Assembly: GCA_019694155.1 (NCBI GenBank)
Contig: JAIBCN010000061.1
Coordinates: forward strand, 1 to 45,234
Direction of reading: 5' to 3'
DNA length: 45,234 nt
Source of the DNA: Vicinamibacteria bacterium
GTDB taxonomy: Bacteria > Acidobacteriota > Vicinamibacteria > Fen-336 > JAGNNV01
In this document: positions 17,490 through 25,323 of the stretch, one piece after another
Position numbering within the stretch: the first letter of the stretch is position 1
Layout: each line of letters begins with the position of its first letter
Made by a program: the position numbers and the translations under genes
Notes under the pieces: model-generated
Seen by the model: the letters and a program-made list of their open reading frames with translations, nothing else
Database searches by the model: none
What the model was told of the DNA's origin: nothing

Positions 17490-18518
17490 CTGGCCTCGCA
17501 ACCGCCCGCGGACCCTACGCCGGTAACCGTCTATCACGACGAGACCAAGAGCGACGAGACTCGACTAAGGGGTCACGTCCTGCTTTTCGTTCCACACGAA
17601 GTTCGCTGGCAGGACGAACTGCCGTTGTTCGGCACTATGCGGCGATCCGTCAAGCCTCTGGAGCTAGTTCCAGAGGAAGTGTGGAAGATACGCAGGCATG
17701 CAGCCTTGGAGAAGAAGCGATTGCATTTCTCCAAACTCTCGGGTCGACAGTGGACAAAGTACGACGCTGGCCACCGGGCGATCGCCGACTTCGCGGCTGA
17801 AGCTCTGCGACGCAAGCCCTCGAAGGCGCTGGGAACCCCGTGCGCTCTGAGAGTAGCCGCGATGTTCTACGGTGCCAAAGCAGATCTGGCGATGTATGGG
17901 GGCGGCCAACGTGAGGAGCAGCATCTGCGCCACGACGAAACCGTCTTGCGGATTCTCCTTAAGGGCGCGGCGCACTATCTCTTCGGCCCAGATGATCCAA
18001 TCCGCGTCGTCGACCTCGTGACCGATGGGCAGCCGGGCTACCGACCTCTCAGTTCGTCACGGATACTTCATCGGCTACACGCCGAAGAGGCTTCCGGCCG
18101 GTCACCTTTGAGAGACTATGTAAAGCTGAGCGACGACGCGGCAATCAGGGGGCACGCGACTGATCACAAGAACTTCCTACCGGGCTCCAAGGAGGATCGA
18201 GATTCGCAGTTTCTGCAGCTGGCCGACCTCTTTCTCGGTGCCATCAGCCGCTCGTGCTTTGATGCCGTAGCGCCTTGGCCTAAGCACCCACTGTTGGGGC
18301 CATTCGATGGCTCGAAGAAGGACATAATTGCTCATCCAATCCGCGAAGTGCTTGCGAAAGCAGCCCGCGGCGCCAGCTTTCGGCACGGCGGTCACTACCG
18401 GACGTTTTCGGTGGGTCAAGTCAGGTTCGGTCCCGACGCCGTCTGGTTCTCCCGACTCACGCCTAAGAACTACGACCCGCAGCTGCCCGTGCCTCAACTC
18501 GACCTAAGCTGGTCCTAA
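17490..18518 (+). CDS. DUF3800-like (RNase H-fold) protein
   Basis: The reading frame has the DUF3800 layout. Near the N-terminus TVYHDETKSDETRLRGHVLL matches the family's Asp-Glu-Ser/Thr motif and following strand. The C-terminal acidic motif is SQFLQLADLFLGAISRS. The fold is RNase H-like, with presumed nuclease activity. The only start that keeps the first acidic motif is CTG 17490, with GGAGG 5 bp or so upstream. The first conventional starts (TTG 17625, ATG 17637) would delete the catalytic strand. From CTG the product has 342 aa. Either a rare CTG start, translational coupling to the 72-aa gene, or a damaged start explains this. Confidence 0.7.
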   Translation: MASQPPADPTPVTVYHDETKSDETRLRGHVLLFVPHEVRWQDELPLFGTMRRSVKPLELVPEEVWKIRRHAALEKKRLHFSKLSGRQWTKYDAGHRAIADFAAEALRRKPSKALGTPCALRVAAMFYGAKADLAMYGGGQREEQHLRHDETVLRILLKGAAHYLFGPDDPIRVVDLVTDGQPGYRPLSSSRILHRLHAEEASGRSPLRDYVKLSDDAAIRGHATDHKNFLPGSKEDRDSQFLQLADLFLGAISRSCFDAVAPWPKHPLLGPFDGSKKDIIAHPIREVLAKAARGASFRHGGHYRTFSVGQVRFGPDAVWFSRLTPKNYDPQLPVPQLDLSWS

Positions 18519-18561
18519 GACTGAGTCACCCCACGAGGCAGGCCCCATCGACTGAGTAAGG

Positions 18562-19131
18562 CTACGACCTGGCGGATGCCCGGAGCTTCGCGTACCTTGC
18601 CAACACGGCCGCCTGCACCTCGGCATCGTGCTGCGCCTCGACCAAGAAGTGCTCGATCGCCGTCTCCAGGGCCTCAAAGAAGTGGAGAAGGCCGAAGACC
18701 AATGTACCTCCCTGCACTTCGATGGGCTGGCGGTCAGGCAGGATGCTCGCCTTGAACAAGTGCCAGCTGTGTACGGTGCTGTTGCGGTAGTTTCGGTAGA
18801 GCTCGGCCGCATGAACGCGGTACTCGGTTGGAAAATGGGACTCAATGAAGCGCCTATAGCGTGCTCCGACCCGATCGGTTTGATAGGCGTAGGCGGAGGC
18901 CATGTCAACTGCGCAGAACAGGCTCAAGGCCACCACATGCCCCCGGTGGTCGAGTCCGCCATTCGCCGCGCGCGCATCCTGGATCACATTGCCGATCTCC
19001 TGCAGTACGGTTGTTCGGAGGATCTGACTGAATGTGTTGTGGAAGTTCGGACCCCAGCGCGCCGGTGCAGGCGGCCAGGTGCTGGGCTGCCAAGGAACTA
19101 GCTCTCCAGGCCTGGATGGTCCGTACTTCAT
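18562..19131 (-). CDS. Helical protein with HEPN-like R-x4-H motif
   Basis: This 189-aa protein starts at ATG 19131. It is strongly alpha-helical and contains AELYRNYRNSTVHSWHLF, in which R-NSTV-H fits the R-x(4-6)-H signature of HEPN ribonucleases, followed by a helix FGLLHFFEALETAIEHFL. The N-terminal 30 residues are Pro-rich. HEPN proteins often act in defence or toxin systems, which fits the neighbourhood, but the family assignment rests on the motif alone. It is convergent with the DUF3800-like gene. Confidence 0.6.
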   Translation of the reverse strand: MKYGPSRPGELVPWQPSTWPPAPARWGPNFHNTFSQILRTTVLQEIGNVIQDARAANGGLDHRGHVVALSLFCAVDMASAYAYQTDRVGARYRRFIESHFPTEYRVHAAELYRNYRNSTVHSWHLFKASILPDRQPIEVQGGTLVFGLLHFFEALETAIEHFLVEAQHDAEVQAAVLARYAKLRASARS

Positions 19132-19197
19132 CTCGGTACGTTACGCCTCCGTCCCCGGAATTGGATGGGCAGCTACGCCAAAGCCGTGGGGAAGGAC

Positions 19198-19490
19198 TCA
19201 AACAAATCCCCCGTCAGTTGACTGGCTCTCCCAGTGGATCAGGTCTCGCGAGATCGCGTAGTTGCGATAGAGGGTGGTGGGCGAGAAGTGGCCGCTCGTT
19301 TTGTCCAGCGTGAATGCGAAGAGATCGCCGTGCTCCTCTCGGTGGACGCCTTCGCGCCAGGGGAGGGCGCGGGCCGTCTTGCCGGGGACGAACCCGGCCA
19401 TGATCTCGGTTCTCGGGCATCCGGCGTGGACTCGTAGCGGGATGTCGGGATGAGTGGTCAGGGGTTGGACGGAGACGTGCCGCTTCGCTG
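19198..19490 (-). pseudogene. C-terminal DUF3427 fragment of the scattered helicase
   Basis: The minus-strand frame reads HPDIPLRVHAGCPRTEIMAGF, a Trp-Arg-Glu-Gly stretch, then DLFAFTLDKTSGHFSPTTLY and RNYAISRDLIHWESQS. These are hallmark sequences of DUF3427 at the end of PLD-SF2 helicases. It stops at TGA shortly after HWESQS, so about the last 90 residues of the family are lost. The matching preceding part lies 4.1 kb away at 23645-24322 on the same strand, which shows that the intervening cassette split the gene. Confidence 0.85.
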
Positions 19491-19551
19491 CTACGATTCT
19501 CGTGGCCTTAGTGCCGGCTGGGATGGACGAAGCAGATCCGTAGGAGGACGA

Positions 19552-20559
19552 ATGGGGATAGACCAATTGGGCCGTCTGGAGAAGCTGGACCTACGCCAGG
19601 CGTGGGAAAGTGAGCCAATCCATTTCACTCCCTGGCTGGCGCAGGCCGAGAACCTGCGGCTTCTCGGAGACACCATCCGAATCGATCTCGCCCTCGAAGC
19701 CGAAGAGAAGGCGGTGGGCCCATTCAGCGCCGATATCCTGTGCAAGGACACGGCGACCGGGGACTGGGTCGTGATCGAGAACCAACTTGAAAGGACGGAC
19801 CACACGCACCTCGGCCAACTCCTCACCTACGCAGCGGGTCTGAATGCGGTCACGATCGTGTGGATCGCCCAGCGCTTCACCGATGAGCACCGCGCTGCTC
19901 TGGACTGGCTCAATGAGCACACCGACGAGAAGATCAATGCGTTCGGCCTGGAGATTGAGCTCTGGCGGATTGGCAACTCCGCGGTTGCCCCCAAGTTCAA
20001 CATCATTTCCGAGCCCAACGATTGGTCCCGGACGGTTCAAAGAGCGGCGGCCGACGGCACGCCGATGTCTGCGCTCAAGCTCCAGCAAAAGGAGTTCTGG
20101 ACGGCGTTCATCGCTCATATGGAGGCCAAGAAGAGCCCTGTTCGCTTTGGATCGCCCCTAGCCCAAGGGTGGCTGATATCCCCACTGGGGCGAACGGGGA
20201 TCTTTCTCGGGTCCGTGGTGACGACCTGGGGAATGGAAACCAAAAGCTCGAGTCCAGAGATACGCGCGGAGTTCACGTTCAACAGCCCGAACTCCAAGGC
20301 TGAGTATGCGGTCTTCGAGCGAAGGAAGGACGAGATCGAGAAGGCGCTGGGATTCCAGTTTGCCTGGTACAACCCTGAGAACAAGAAGCAGTCGAAGGCG
20401 TATTCGAGGCTCGAGGCCGATTTCCGGGACAAGGCGGGCTGGCCTCAGCAGTTCGAGTGGCTCCGGGGGCGATTGGAGGCGATGGAGCGGGTGCTCCGGC
20501 CTATGGTCAAGGCGCTGCCCACGGATGTGGTTGCGAAGCCGGAAGGTGAGGAGTCTTGA
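19552..20559 (+). CDS. PD-(D/E)XK nuclease-fold protein with DUF4268 domain
   Basis: This 335-aa protein has AGGAGG (19542-19547) five bases before ATG 19552. Residues 30-130 hold a PD-(D/E)XK-like core: GPFSADILCKD gives the Asp, and VVIENQLERTDHTHLGQLL gives the Glu-x-Gln and the following helix. The C-terminal part is a DUF4268 domain (KEFWTAFIAHMEAKKSP, then EYAVFERRKDEIEKAL). This architecture is common in bacterial defence islands and its substrate is unknown. It is the first of four consecutive nuclease-type genes and overlaps the next one by four bases. Confidence 0.85.
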   Translation: MGIDQLGRLEKLDLRQAWESEPIHFTPWLAQAENLRLLGDTIRIDLALEAEEKAVGPFSADILCKDTATGDWVVIENQLERTDHTHLGQLLTYAAGLNAVTIVWIAQRFTDEHRAALDWLNEHTDEKINAFGLEIELWRIGNSAVAPKFNIISEPNDWSRTVQRAAADGTPMSALKLQQKEFWTAFIAHMEAKKSPVRFGSPLAQGWLISPLGRTGIFLGSVVTTWGMETKSSSPEIRAEFTFNSPNSKAEYAVFERRKDEIEKALGFQFAWYNPENKKQSKAYSRLEADFRDKAGWPQQFEWLRGRLEAMERVLRPMVKALPTDVVAKPEGEES

Positions 20560-21635
20560 AGGCAGTGGTAGTTCCGGTGCCCAACGCCCGCTACGCGAAA
20601 GGTCTAGCCCAGGTGCGAGAGGTGGCTGCCAAGTTCGGCCCCAAGGATGGTGTGTGGCAGCACATTGTTGGCCCCCGGGATCAGGTCTTTGCGCGCTTCC
20701 AGCCGCTCTTCGCTCCTGCCTACATCCCGAGGTTGACCGCGGAGGAGTTCAGACCTTTCCTCTACCTCGAGCACAACCATCACTGGAGTTCGCTGTATCG
20801 CCAGGGTTTGGGAGCGACTTCGGACTTCAAGCGCTTTCGGAAGGCGCTCGCGTTGCTGCTGGACGAGGGTCGCCCGATCGCGCCGCGTTTCACCGAGGCG
20901 CTGGGCTTGGTCTCGGGCATGGGAAAGGGGATCGCTACCGCAATTCTGACCGTCGCTTACCCCGACCGGTACGGAGTTTGGAACAACACCTCCGAGGGAG
21001 GCTTGCGGAAGACGGGGCTTTGGCCCGAGTTTCCACGCGGAGCCTCGCTCGGGGAGCGCTATGGGGCAGTGAATGCGGTTCTCCTTCGATTGGCCAAGGA
21101 TCTCAAGATCGACCTGTGGACTCTCGACGCCGTGTGGTGGCGGCTGCTCGATCCCTCGCGGGTGAGCGCTGGAGCACTCGATGACTCCGGAGAGTCGAGT
21201 ACCGGAGGCGCAATCGACGCAGAGCACTTCGCCCTGGAGAAGCAGCTCGAGGGATTTCTGGTGGAAAACTGGAATCGGACTGAGCTCGGCAAAGAGTGGA
21301 ACATCTTCGAATCGGAAGGAGAGCCGCTGGCGGGAAATCAGTTCCCCACGGACATCGGGATCATTGATGTCCTCGCAAAGCACAAGAAGGAGCGACGCTG
21401 GTTGGTTGTCGAGCTGAAGCGCGACCAGACCACCGACCAGACCGTGGGCCAGGCCACCCGGTATATGGGATGGGTCAGGCAGCACCTCGCGAAGCCCGGT
21501 GACTCAGTTGAGGCGTTGCTCATCAGCCGCCACGTTGATGACAAGGCGCGCTATGCGGCGTCGGTCGTACCCAACGTTCGGCTCATGCGGTACGAGGTGA
21601 GCTTCAAGCTGTGGGCGGAGAAGGCAAAGGGATAG
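20556..21635 (+). CDS. HhH-like domain fused to a NucS-like PD-(D/E)XK domain
   Basis: This 359-aa protein has TTG 20556 overlapping the previous stop (TTGA), with GGTGAGGAG upstream. The N-terminal half contains GLVSGMGKGIATAILTVAYP followed by DRYGVWNN, which resembles the helix-hairpin-helix plus Pro of DNA glycosylases and suggests DNA binding. The C-terminal half has LEKQLEGFLVENWNRTELG, then FPTDIGIIDVLA and WLVVELKRDQTTDQTVGQAT, RYMGWV, close to the endonuclease domain of NucS: Asp, Glu-x-Lys, and Gln-x3-Tyr. A dual DNA-binding and nuclease role in the same operon as three other nuclease folds is inferred. Confidence 0.8.
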   Translation: MKAVVVPVPNARYAKGLAQVREVAAKFGPKDGVWQHIVGPRDQVFARFQPLFAPAYIPRLTAEEFRPFLYLEHNHHWSSLYRQGLGATSDFKRFRKALALLLDEGRPIAPRFTEALGLVSGMGKGIATAILTVAYPDRYGVWNNTSEGGLRKTGLWPEFPRGASLGERYGAVNAVLLRLAKDLKIDLWTLDAVWWRLLDPSRVSAGALDDSGESSTGGAIDAEHFALEKQLEGFLVENWNRTELGKEWNIFESEGEPLAGNQFPTDIGIIDVLAKHKKERRWLVVELKRDQTTDQTVGQATRYMGWVRQHLAKPGDSVEALLISRHVDDKARYAASVVPNVRLMRYEVSFKLWAEKAKG

Positions 21636-21677
21636 AGGCGCGCGGGTTGGTGACGGCGGGCCGCAGGGGAGAGAACT

Positions 21678-22196
21678 ATGGTGGCTGGAAGAGGCGGGGA
21701 CGCAGGGGCGGTGGACCGAAGTTCGCGGCAGGCCCGCAAGCACACGATCGGTCTCGCGGGCGAATTCCTGGTTGCCGGCGAGCTTCTGCGGCGGGGCATT
21801 ATGGCGGCGGTCACATACGGGAACGCGAAGAACGCAGACGTGCTTGCTGCTCGCGGGGACCGGGCCACCAACCTGGAAGTGAAGACCACCTCAGAGGGCA
21901 AATGGGTTCTCGGCGGGAGGCTTCCCGAGTCATCAAGGAGCTTGTGGGTTCTCGTCTACCTGCCAGCAGCGGAGGCCGAGGCGCCTGAGTACTTCGTCCT
22001 CACGGGTGCTGAGCTTCGGCAAATCGTCCTTCCCCAGCACGACGCATACAACGAGCGCTACAGACAGAAGCACGGAAAGGACTATTCGGCCGCAGGCGTT
22101 GTCTCTGTCAGGCGGGAGCTAGTCGGAAGCCAACACAAGGGCGCTTGGGGCAAAGTGGACGCCCTTCTCGAGGGGCGTGCTTCTTTTCATGCCTGA
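21678..22196 (+). CDS. Small PD-(D/E)XK nuclease-fold protein
   Basis: This 172-aa protein starts at ATG 21678 with GGGGAGAG in front, 42 bp after the previous gene. The core motif order is complete: helix GLAGEFLVAGELLRRG (Glu), KNADVLAARGD (Asp), then NLEVKTTSEGKWVL (Glu-x-Lys). Later helices are Tyr- and Lys-rich. Such stand-alone proteins resemble Holliday-junction-resolvase or restriction-type folds. The gene overlaps the next by eight bases and so belongs to the same operon. Catalytic activity is inferred from the intact motif. Confidence 0.8.
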   Translation: MVAGRGGDAGAVDRSSRQARKHTIGLAGEFLVAGELLRRGIMAAVTYGNAKNADVLAARGDRATNLEVKTTSEGKWVLGGRLPESSRSLWVLVYLPAAEAEAPEYFVLTGAELRQIVLPQHDAYNERYRQKHGKDYSAAGVVSVRRELVGSQHKGAWGKVDALLEGRASFHA

Positions 22197-23037
22197 CGAC
22201 TGGTCGCGTGAAGAAGTAGAAGCGACTGTCGCCGACTACTTCGAGATGTTCGAGGCGGAGCTACGCGGCGACGACTACATCAAGGCCGTACATCGGCGAG
22301 GGCTGGCGCGAGTTCTCAAGGCCCGCTCGGAGGCCTCGATCGAATTCAAGCACCAGAACATCAGCGCCGTCCTCGTCGATCTAGGTGCCTTCTACATCGA
22401 GGGCTACAAGCCCCGGTTCAACTACCAACAGATTCTCTTTGAGTGTGTCTCCGACCGGCTGGCGAACAGCCCGGCGCTCTCAGCACTGGTGCGTGAGCGT
22501 GTAAGTCAGCCGGCAACTGTGCCGGACGTTGAGGACATACTTGCGGCCTGGGTGGATCCTCCTGTACCGGACCCCGACCGGGACCGCTTTCGTCGAACGG
22601 TCGCAGCTGAGGGGAGGCCCCCGCGCGCGGGTGTCGACTACGCGGCAGTGGAGGCGAGCAATCGGTCCCTGGGAGCTGCCGGAGAGGAGTTCGTGGTGCG
22701 TTTTGAAGTTGCCCGCCTGATTCGAGCCGGCAGGGAGAGTCTCGCGAAGAGAGTCGAGCGGGTTTCTGAGACTCGTGGCGACGGTCTCGGCTTTGACATC
22801 CTGTCATTCGAGGAGTCTGGGCAGGACCGGCTGATTGAGGTCAAGACGACAGCCTACGGACAGTTGACGCCCTTCTTCGTGACTCGCAACGAGGTCGCGG
22901 TTTCACAAGCAGAGCGCGACCGGTTCCACCTTTACCGAGCGTACAACTTTCGCAAGGCTCCCCGGCTGTTCTCGAGACCGGGACCACTCGAGCATTCGTT
23001 TAGGCTTGATCCGTCCTTGTACGAGGCCACGGTTTAG
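22189..23037 (+). CDS. DUF3883-containing PD-(D/E)XK protein
   Basis: This 282-aa protein is taken from ATG 22189, with GTG 22177 as a longer alternative. The N-terminal half is helical (DYFEMFEAELRGDDYIKAVH, then SIEFKHQNISAVLVDLG) and may bind DNA or a partner. From about residue 155 a DUF3883 domain is clear: SLGAAGEEFVVRFEVARLI, GDGLGFDILSFEE, RLIEVKTTAYG, TPFFVTRNEVAVSQ and FHLYRAYNFRKAPRLF. Glu, Asp and Glu-x-Lys of the nuclease core are present. DUF3883 occurs at the C-terminus of many defence proteins, usually with helicases; here it is the last gene of a four-gene nuclease operon. Confidence 0.88.
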   Translation: MPDDWSREEVEATVADYFEMFEAELRGDDYIKAVHRRGLARVLKARSEASIEFKHQNISAVLVDLGAFYIEGYKPRFNYQQILFECVSDRLANSPALSALVRERVSQPATVPDVEDILAAWVDPPVPDPDRDRFRRTVAAEGRPPRAGVDYAAVEASNRSLGAAGEEFVVRFEVARLIRAGRESLAKRVERVSETRGDGLGFDILSFEESGQDRLIEVKTTAYGQLTPFFVTRNEVAVSQAERDRFHLYRAYNFRKAPRLFSRPGPLEHSFRLDPSLYEATV

Positions 23038-23066
23038 TTGAGGTGGTACCTTCCGCCACCAGCTAG

Positions 23067-23486
23067 CTAGCCGAAAACCTCGCTCGCCGTTACCGGCTTC
23101 CACTGCTGGCCATCCAGCTCAAAGAGATCCAGGCTCCGCCGTAGGCGCCACGCCGCGAGCACAACTCTCCTGGCGCGGTGATGCTTCGCCACCCTCAAGA
23201 GGCGAACGCCGTCTTCCGCCGTGGGAAGAGGTGCCGACCCGCCCTTTGTCTGAATCAGAACGATCTCGAACAAGCCCCCGCGCTTTAGGCCCTCGCCTTC
23301 CTTTCTATGGTCCTTTCTTATGGCCATCAGGTCTACGATGCCTCGTGACTCAGCCTTAGTTCGGCCTCCGAAGTCGACAATGGTCCACCGCGCGCCCGTA
23401 CGGCGGCTGTAGGTGACCAGCCACTTCGTCATGGTGCGAGCCCACTTCGCCGTGTGCTGGGCTCTCTTCCCCGGGCTTTTCGCCAT
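23067..23486 (-). CDS. 139-aa protein with PD-(D/E)XK-like features
   Basis: It is convergent with the DUF3883 gene. The N-terminus is basic (KRAQHTAKWARTMTKWLVTY). WTIVDFGGRTKAESRGIVDL is followed by MAIRKDH, and then LFEIVLIQTKGGSAPLP gives an Asp...Gln-x-Lys pattern compatible with the nuclease superfamily. HRARRVVLAAWR completes the alpha/beta core. This is a recurring family of unknown function in environmental bacteria; activity is uncertain because the usual Glu is replaced by Gln. Confidence 0.7.
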   Translation of the reverse strand: MAKSPGKRAQHTAKWARTMTKWLVTYSRRTGARWTIVDFGGRTKAESRGIVDLMAIRKDHRKEGEGLKRGGLFEIVLIQTKGGSAPLPTAEDGVRLLRVAKHHRARRVVLAAWRLRRSLDLFELDGQQWKPVTASEVFG

Positions 23487-23585
23487 TTATTGTCATGGCC
23501 GATCGTACGCTGGACAGGCCATGCTGTCGGGGATGAATCGGGCCATAGCCAGGGTCTCCTGGGGCGCGGTCGCCGGGACGCTGCG

Positions 23586-23631
23586 GGATTGCTTCGTCGC
23601 CTGTGTTTCGATGGGCTCCTCGCAATGACGG
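23586..23631 (-). repeat. CGTCATTGCGAGG-type interspersed repeat, copy C (inverted)
   Basis: Read on the minus strand it begins CCGTCATTGCGAGGAGCCC and ends GAAGCAATCCCG. It lies within about 60 bp of the point where the DUF3427 reading frame is broken, near the right end of the inserted nuclease cassette. Confidence 0.7.
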
Positions 23632-23644
23632 CGGGGCGAGACTT

Positions 23645-24322
23645 CTAGCAAGGGGCGTTGGAGTCGTTGGTGAGCAGGCGGCGGTAGGTTTCGATTCGCT
23701 CCATGTCGTCGAGGTGGAGGAGGCGGCCGCAGGCGCGTCGGAGGGTTCGCTCTTCTGGGCCAGCGGGCAATAACGGGAGGCCGGCATCGGCGCGGAGGTC
23801 TGACCACGAGCGGCCATTGCTGTAGACGTCGTCGAGATCCGAGCCGCTCTCTTCGAGATACTGCGCGAGGGTCACGGACTCGCGGCCTTGGGCGATGCGG
23901 CGCAGCTCCGCGACCTTGGCGGGCCACGTCGAGGGGACGGCTTGGCCCGAGGCCAGGCTTTCGCCTGCCTAAAGGCAGGCTTCGCGCTCCTTGATGCTTC
24001 GAAGGACGATCTCCGAGGCGACCGGGTCGAGTTCCATGTGGCAGCCGGCTGGGAGGTAGGGGAAGCCCTCTCGGATGCGCTGCTCCAGTTCCTTTCTTGT
24101 GCCGCCGAGGAGCGCGCCGAAGCGTCGATCGAATCGGAACTCTTTGCGGTGGTGGCCTACGAAGTCGAGGACGGTGCAGGCTGCCTTGCCCTCGGAGCGG
24201 CGCAGGCCTCGGCCGAGCTGTTGGAGGAAGAGGGTTGGGCTGTCGGTGGGGCGGAGGAGGAGGAGGGTGTCCACTGCCGGGACGTCGACGCCCTCGTTGA
24301 AGAGGTCCACCGAGAAGACCAA
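23645..24322 (-). pseudogene. Helicase motif V-VI and early DUF3427 fragment of the scattered helicase
   Basis: The frame starts immediately after the hicA stop with VFSVDLFNEGVDVPAVDTLL and LLRPTDSPTLFLQQLGRGLR (motifs V-VI of SF2), then ACTVLDFVGHHRKEFRFDRR, the entry to DUF3427. A palindromic repeat at 23963-23980 interrupts it. After that STWPAKVAELRRIAQG, LAQYLEESGSDLDDVYSNGR and ERIETYRRLLT continue the family sequence until the break near 23655. Walker A and B are absent; that part was replaced by the hicBA module. Confidence 0.85.
23963..23980. repeat. REP-like palindrome, copy 1
   Basis: GCCTGCCT-AA-AGGCAGGC, flanked by TTCGCG-type bases. It interrupts the DUF3427 fragment. A second copy with the same core and flanks is at 25652-25682. 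Confidence 0.7.
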
Positions 24323-24544
24323 CTACAGGACGCGCGTCAGCTCGTCTACCGTCAGGTTGGCCTGGCGCAGGATGGCCCGGAGTGTCCCGCGGTCAAGCTG
24401 TCGGTGATTTGGGACGACCGTCTGAGCGAATGGCTCGGCTCGCCGCATGATCATGTGGCTGCCCTGCTGGCGGCGAAGCGTGAATCCGAGCTTCTCCAGG
24501 GCGCGGACAAGCTCCGCGCCCGAGATTTGCGGCAGTTCGCTCAT
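24323..24544 (-). CDS. hicA: HicA-family mRNA interferase toxin
   Basis: This 73-aa protein starts at ATG 24544, overlapping the hicB stop by four bases. It is a double-stranded-RNA-binding-like fold: LPQISGAELVRALEKLGF at the start, then RRQQGSHMIMRR with the catalytic His, and VPNHRQLDRGTLRAILRQAN. HicA cleaves mRNA until bound by HicB. The order antitoxin first, toxin second is the reverse of the most common arrangement. Its last codons abut the helicase remnant, so the module entered that gene precisely. Confidence 0.93.
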   Translation of the reverse strand: MSELPQISGAELVRALEKLGFTLRRQQGSHMIMRRAEPFAQTVVPNHRQLDRGTLRAILRQANLTVDELTRVL

Positions 24545-24747
24545 ACCGCCAGGAGGAGCGCGTCGAAATGCTCCGCTGGCACCGGGAGTCCGTCATCCTT
24601 GAGCGCGAGGACGTAGCCCTCGATGGCTTCGCGAATGTTCTGGACAGCGGCTTCGCGTGTGTCGCCTTGAGAGACGCAGCCGGGAAGGCTGGGGCATTCG
24701 GCAACCCAGAAGCCGTCCTGGCCGGGATAGAGGAGGACTTGTCGCAC
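24541..24747 (-). CDS. hicB: HicB-family antitoxin
   Basis: This is a short HicB of 68 aa if translation starts at GTG 24747 (MRQVLLYPGQDGFWVAECPS). The sequence SLPGCVSQGDTREAAV and NIREAIEGYVLALKDDGLPV match the HicB RNase-H-like fold. The open frame continues upstream to about 24897 in phase with helicase remnant sequence, so a longer chimeric product starting MMLSPLHVHLEPFQ is also possible. No C-terminal DNA-binding domain is present, as in other single-domain HicB proteins. It neutralises HicA. Confidence 0.9.
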   Translation of the reverse strand: MRQVLLYPGQDGFWVAECPSLPGCVSQGDTREAAVQNIREAIEGYVLALKDDGLPVPAEHFDALLLAV

Positions 24748-24794
24748 GTCCAGAGGATAACTCTCAGGCGCGGCCTGCGGGATTGGTAGTGGTG

Positions 24795-24930
24795 GCAGGA
24801 GGTTGCGGTGGTGGCCGTTCTGGCGCGAGAGGGCGATGAGTTCGAGGAGGCGCTCCTGGAATGGCTCGAGGTGAACGTGGAGCGGGCTCAGCATCACGGC
24901 GGGGCCGGAGCCACAGCCCTGCCGATGGGC
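24795..24930 (-). pseudogene. Q-motif/linker fragment of the scattered helicase
   Basis: HVHLEPFQERLLELIALSRQ followed by NGHHRNLL is the segment that precedes the Walker A of PLD-SF2-DUF3427 helicases (normally RNLLVAATGTGKT). The family sequence stops at RNLL and passes directly into hicB, so the ATPase motifs were lost at this junction. Confidence 0.7.
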
Positions 24931-24931
24931 C

Positions 24932-25136
24932 TCTCGTCATCCCGGCGAAAGCCGGGATCTAGCGCGAACGGCCGTCCGCGGCCGCGACTGCGCGGATCGC
25001 GCGGACCATGCCTGGTTTCACCTCACTGAGGGCGCACACCGGTCACAAGGGAACACCAGGTCGCGGGACGGAAACGGCCACGTCGCGGTCTCAGACGGAG
25101 TGTTCGCGCTAGGCCCCAGCTTTCGCCGGGGTGACG
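24932..25136. mobile_element. MITE-like element, copy 1 (about 205 bp)
   Basis: Imperfect terminal inverted repeats of about 50-60 bp: CGTCATCCCGGCGAAAGCC... TCTAGCGCGAACGG on the left and ...GTTCGCGCTAGGCCCC, GCTTTCGCCGGGGTGACGG on the right. The central part has no coding capacity. A second element with the same ends but a different centre lies at 25324-25512. Confidence 0.65.
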
Positions 25137-25140
25137 GATG

Positions 25141-25320
25141 GGAGTCGCGTGGTGGTGAGGTCGTAGGAGACGAAGATTATCCGCCGGTGTAGGTGGTGGT
25201 GAGGACGCGGAGGGGGTGGCCGGTTTCGGTGTGCTTCTTGAGTGCGGTCATCATCGGGCGGATGCCGCTGCGGCGGATGAAGGCCATCACTGGCGCCAGC
25301 CGAGCCACTACGCGGTCGAT
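25141..25320 (-). pseudogene. PLD-nuclease domain fragment of the scattered helicase
   Basis: The minus strand reads VMAFIRRSGIRPMMTALKKH, then PLRVLTTTYTG, a TAA at 25177-25179, and in another frame IIFVSYDLTTTRL. Together these match the N-terminal phospholipase-D-like domain of DUF3427 helicases up to just before its HxK motif (RLHAKAWLF in relatives). MITE copy 1 begins exactly there; MITE copy 2 lies on the other side. Confidence 0.75.
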
Positions 25321-25323
25321 TGG

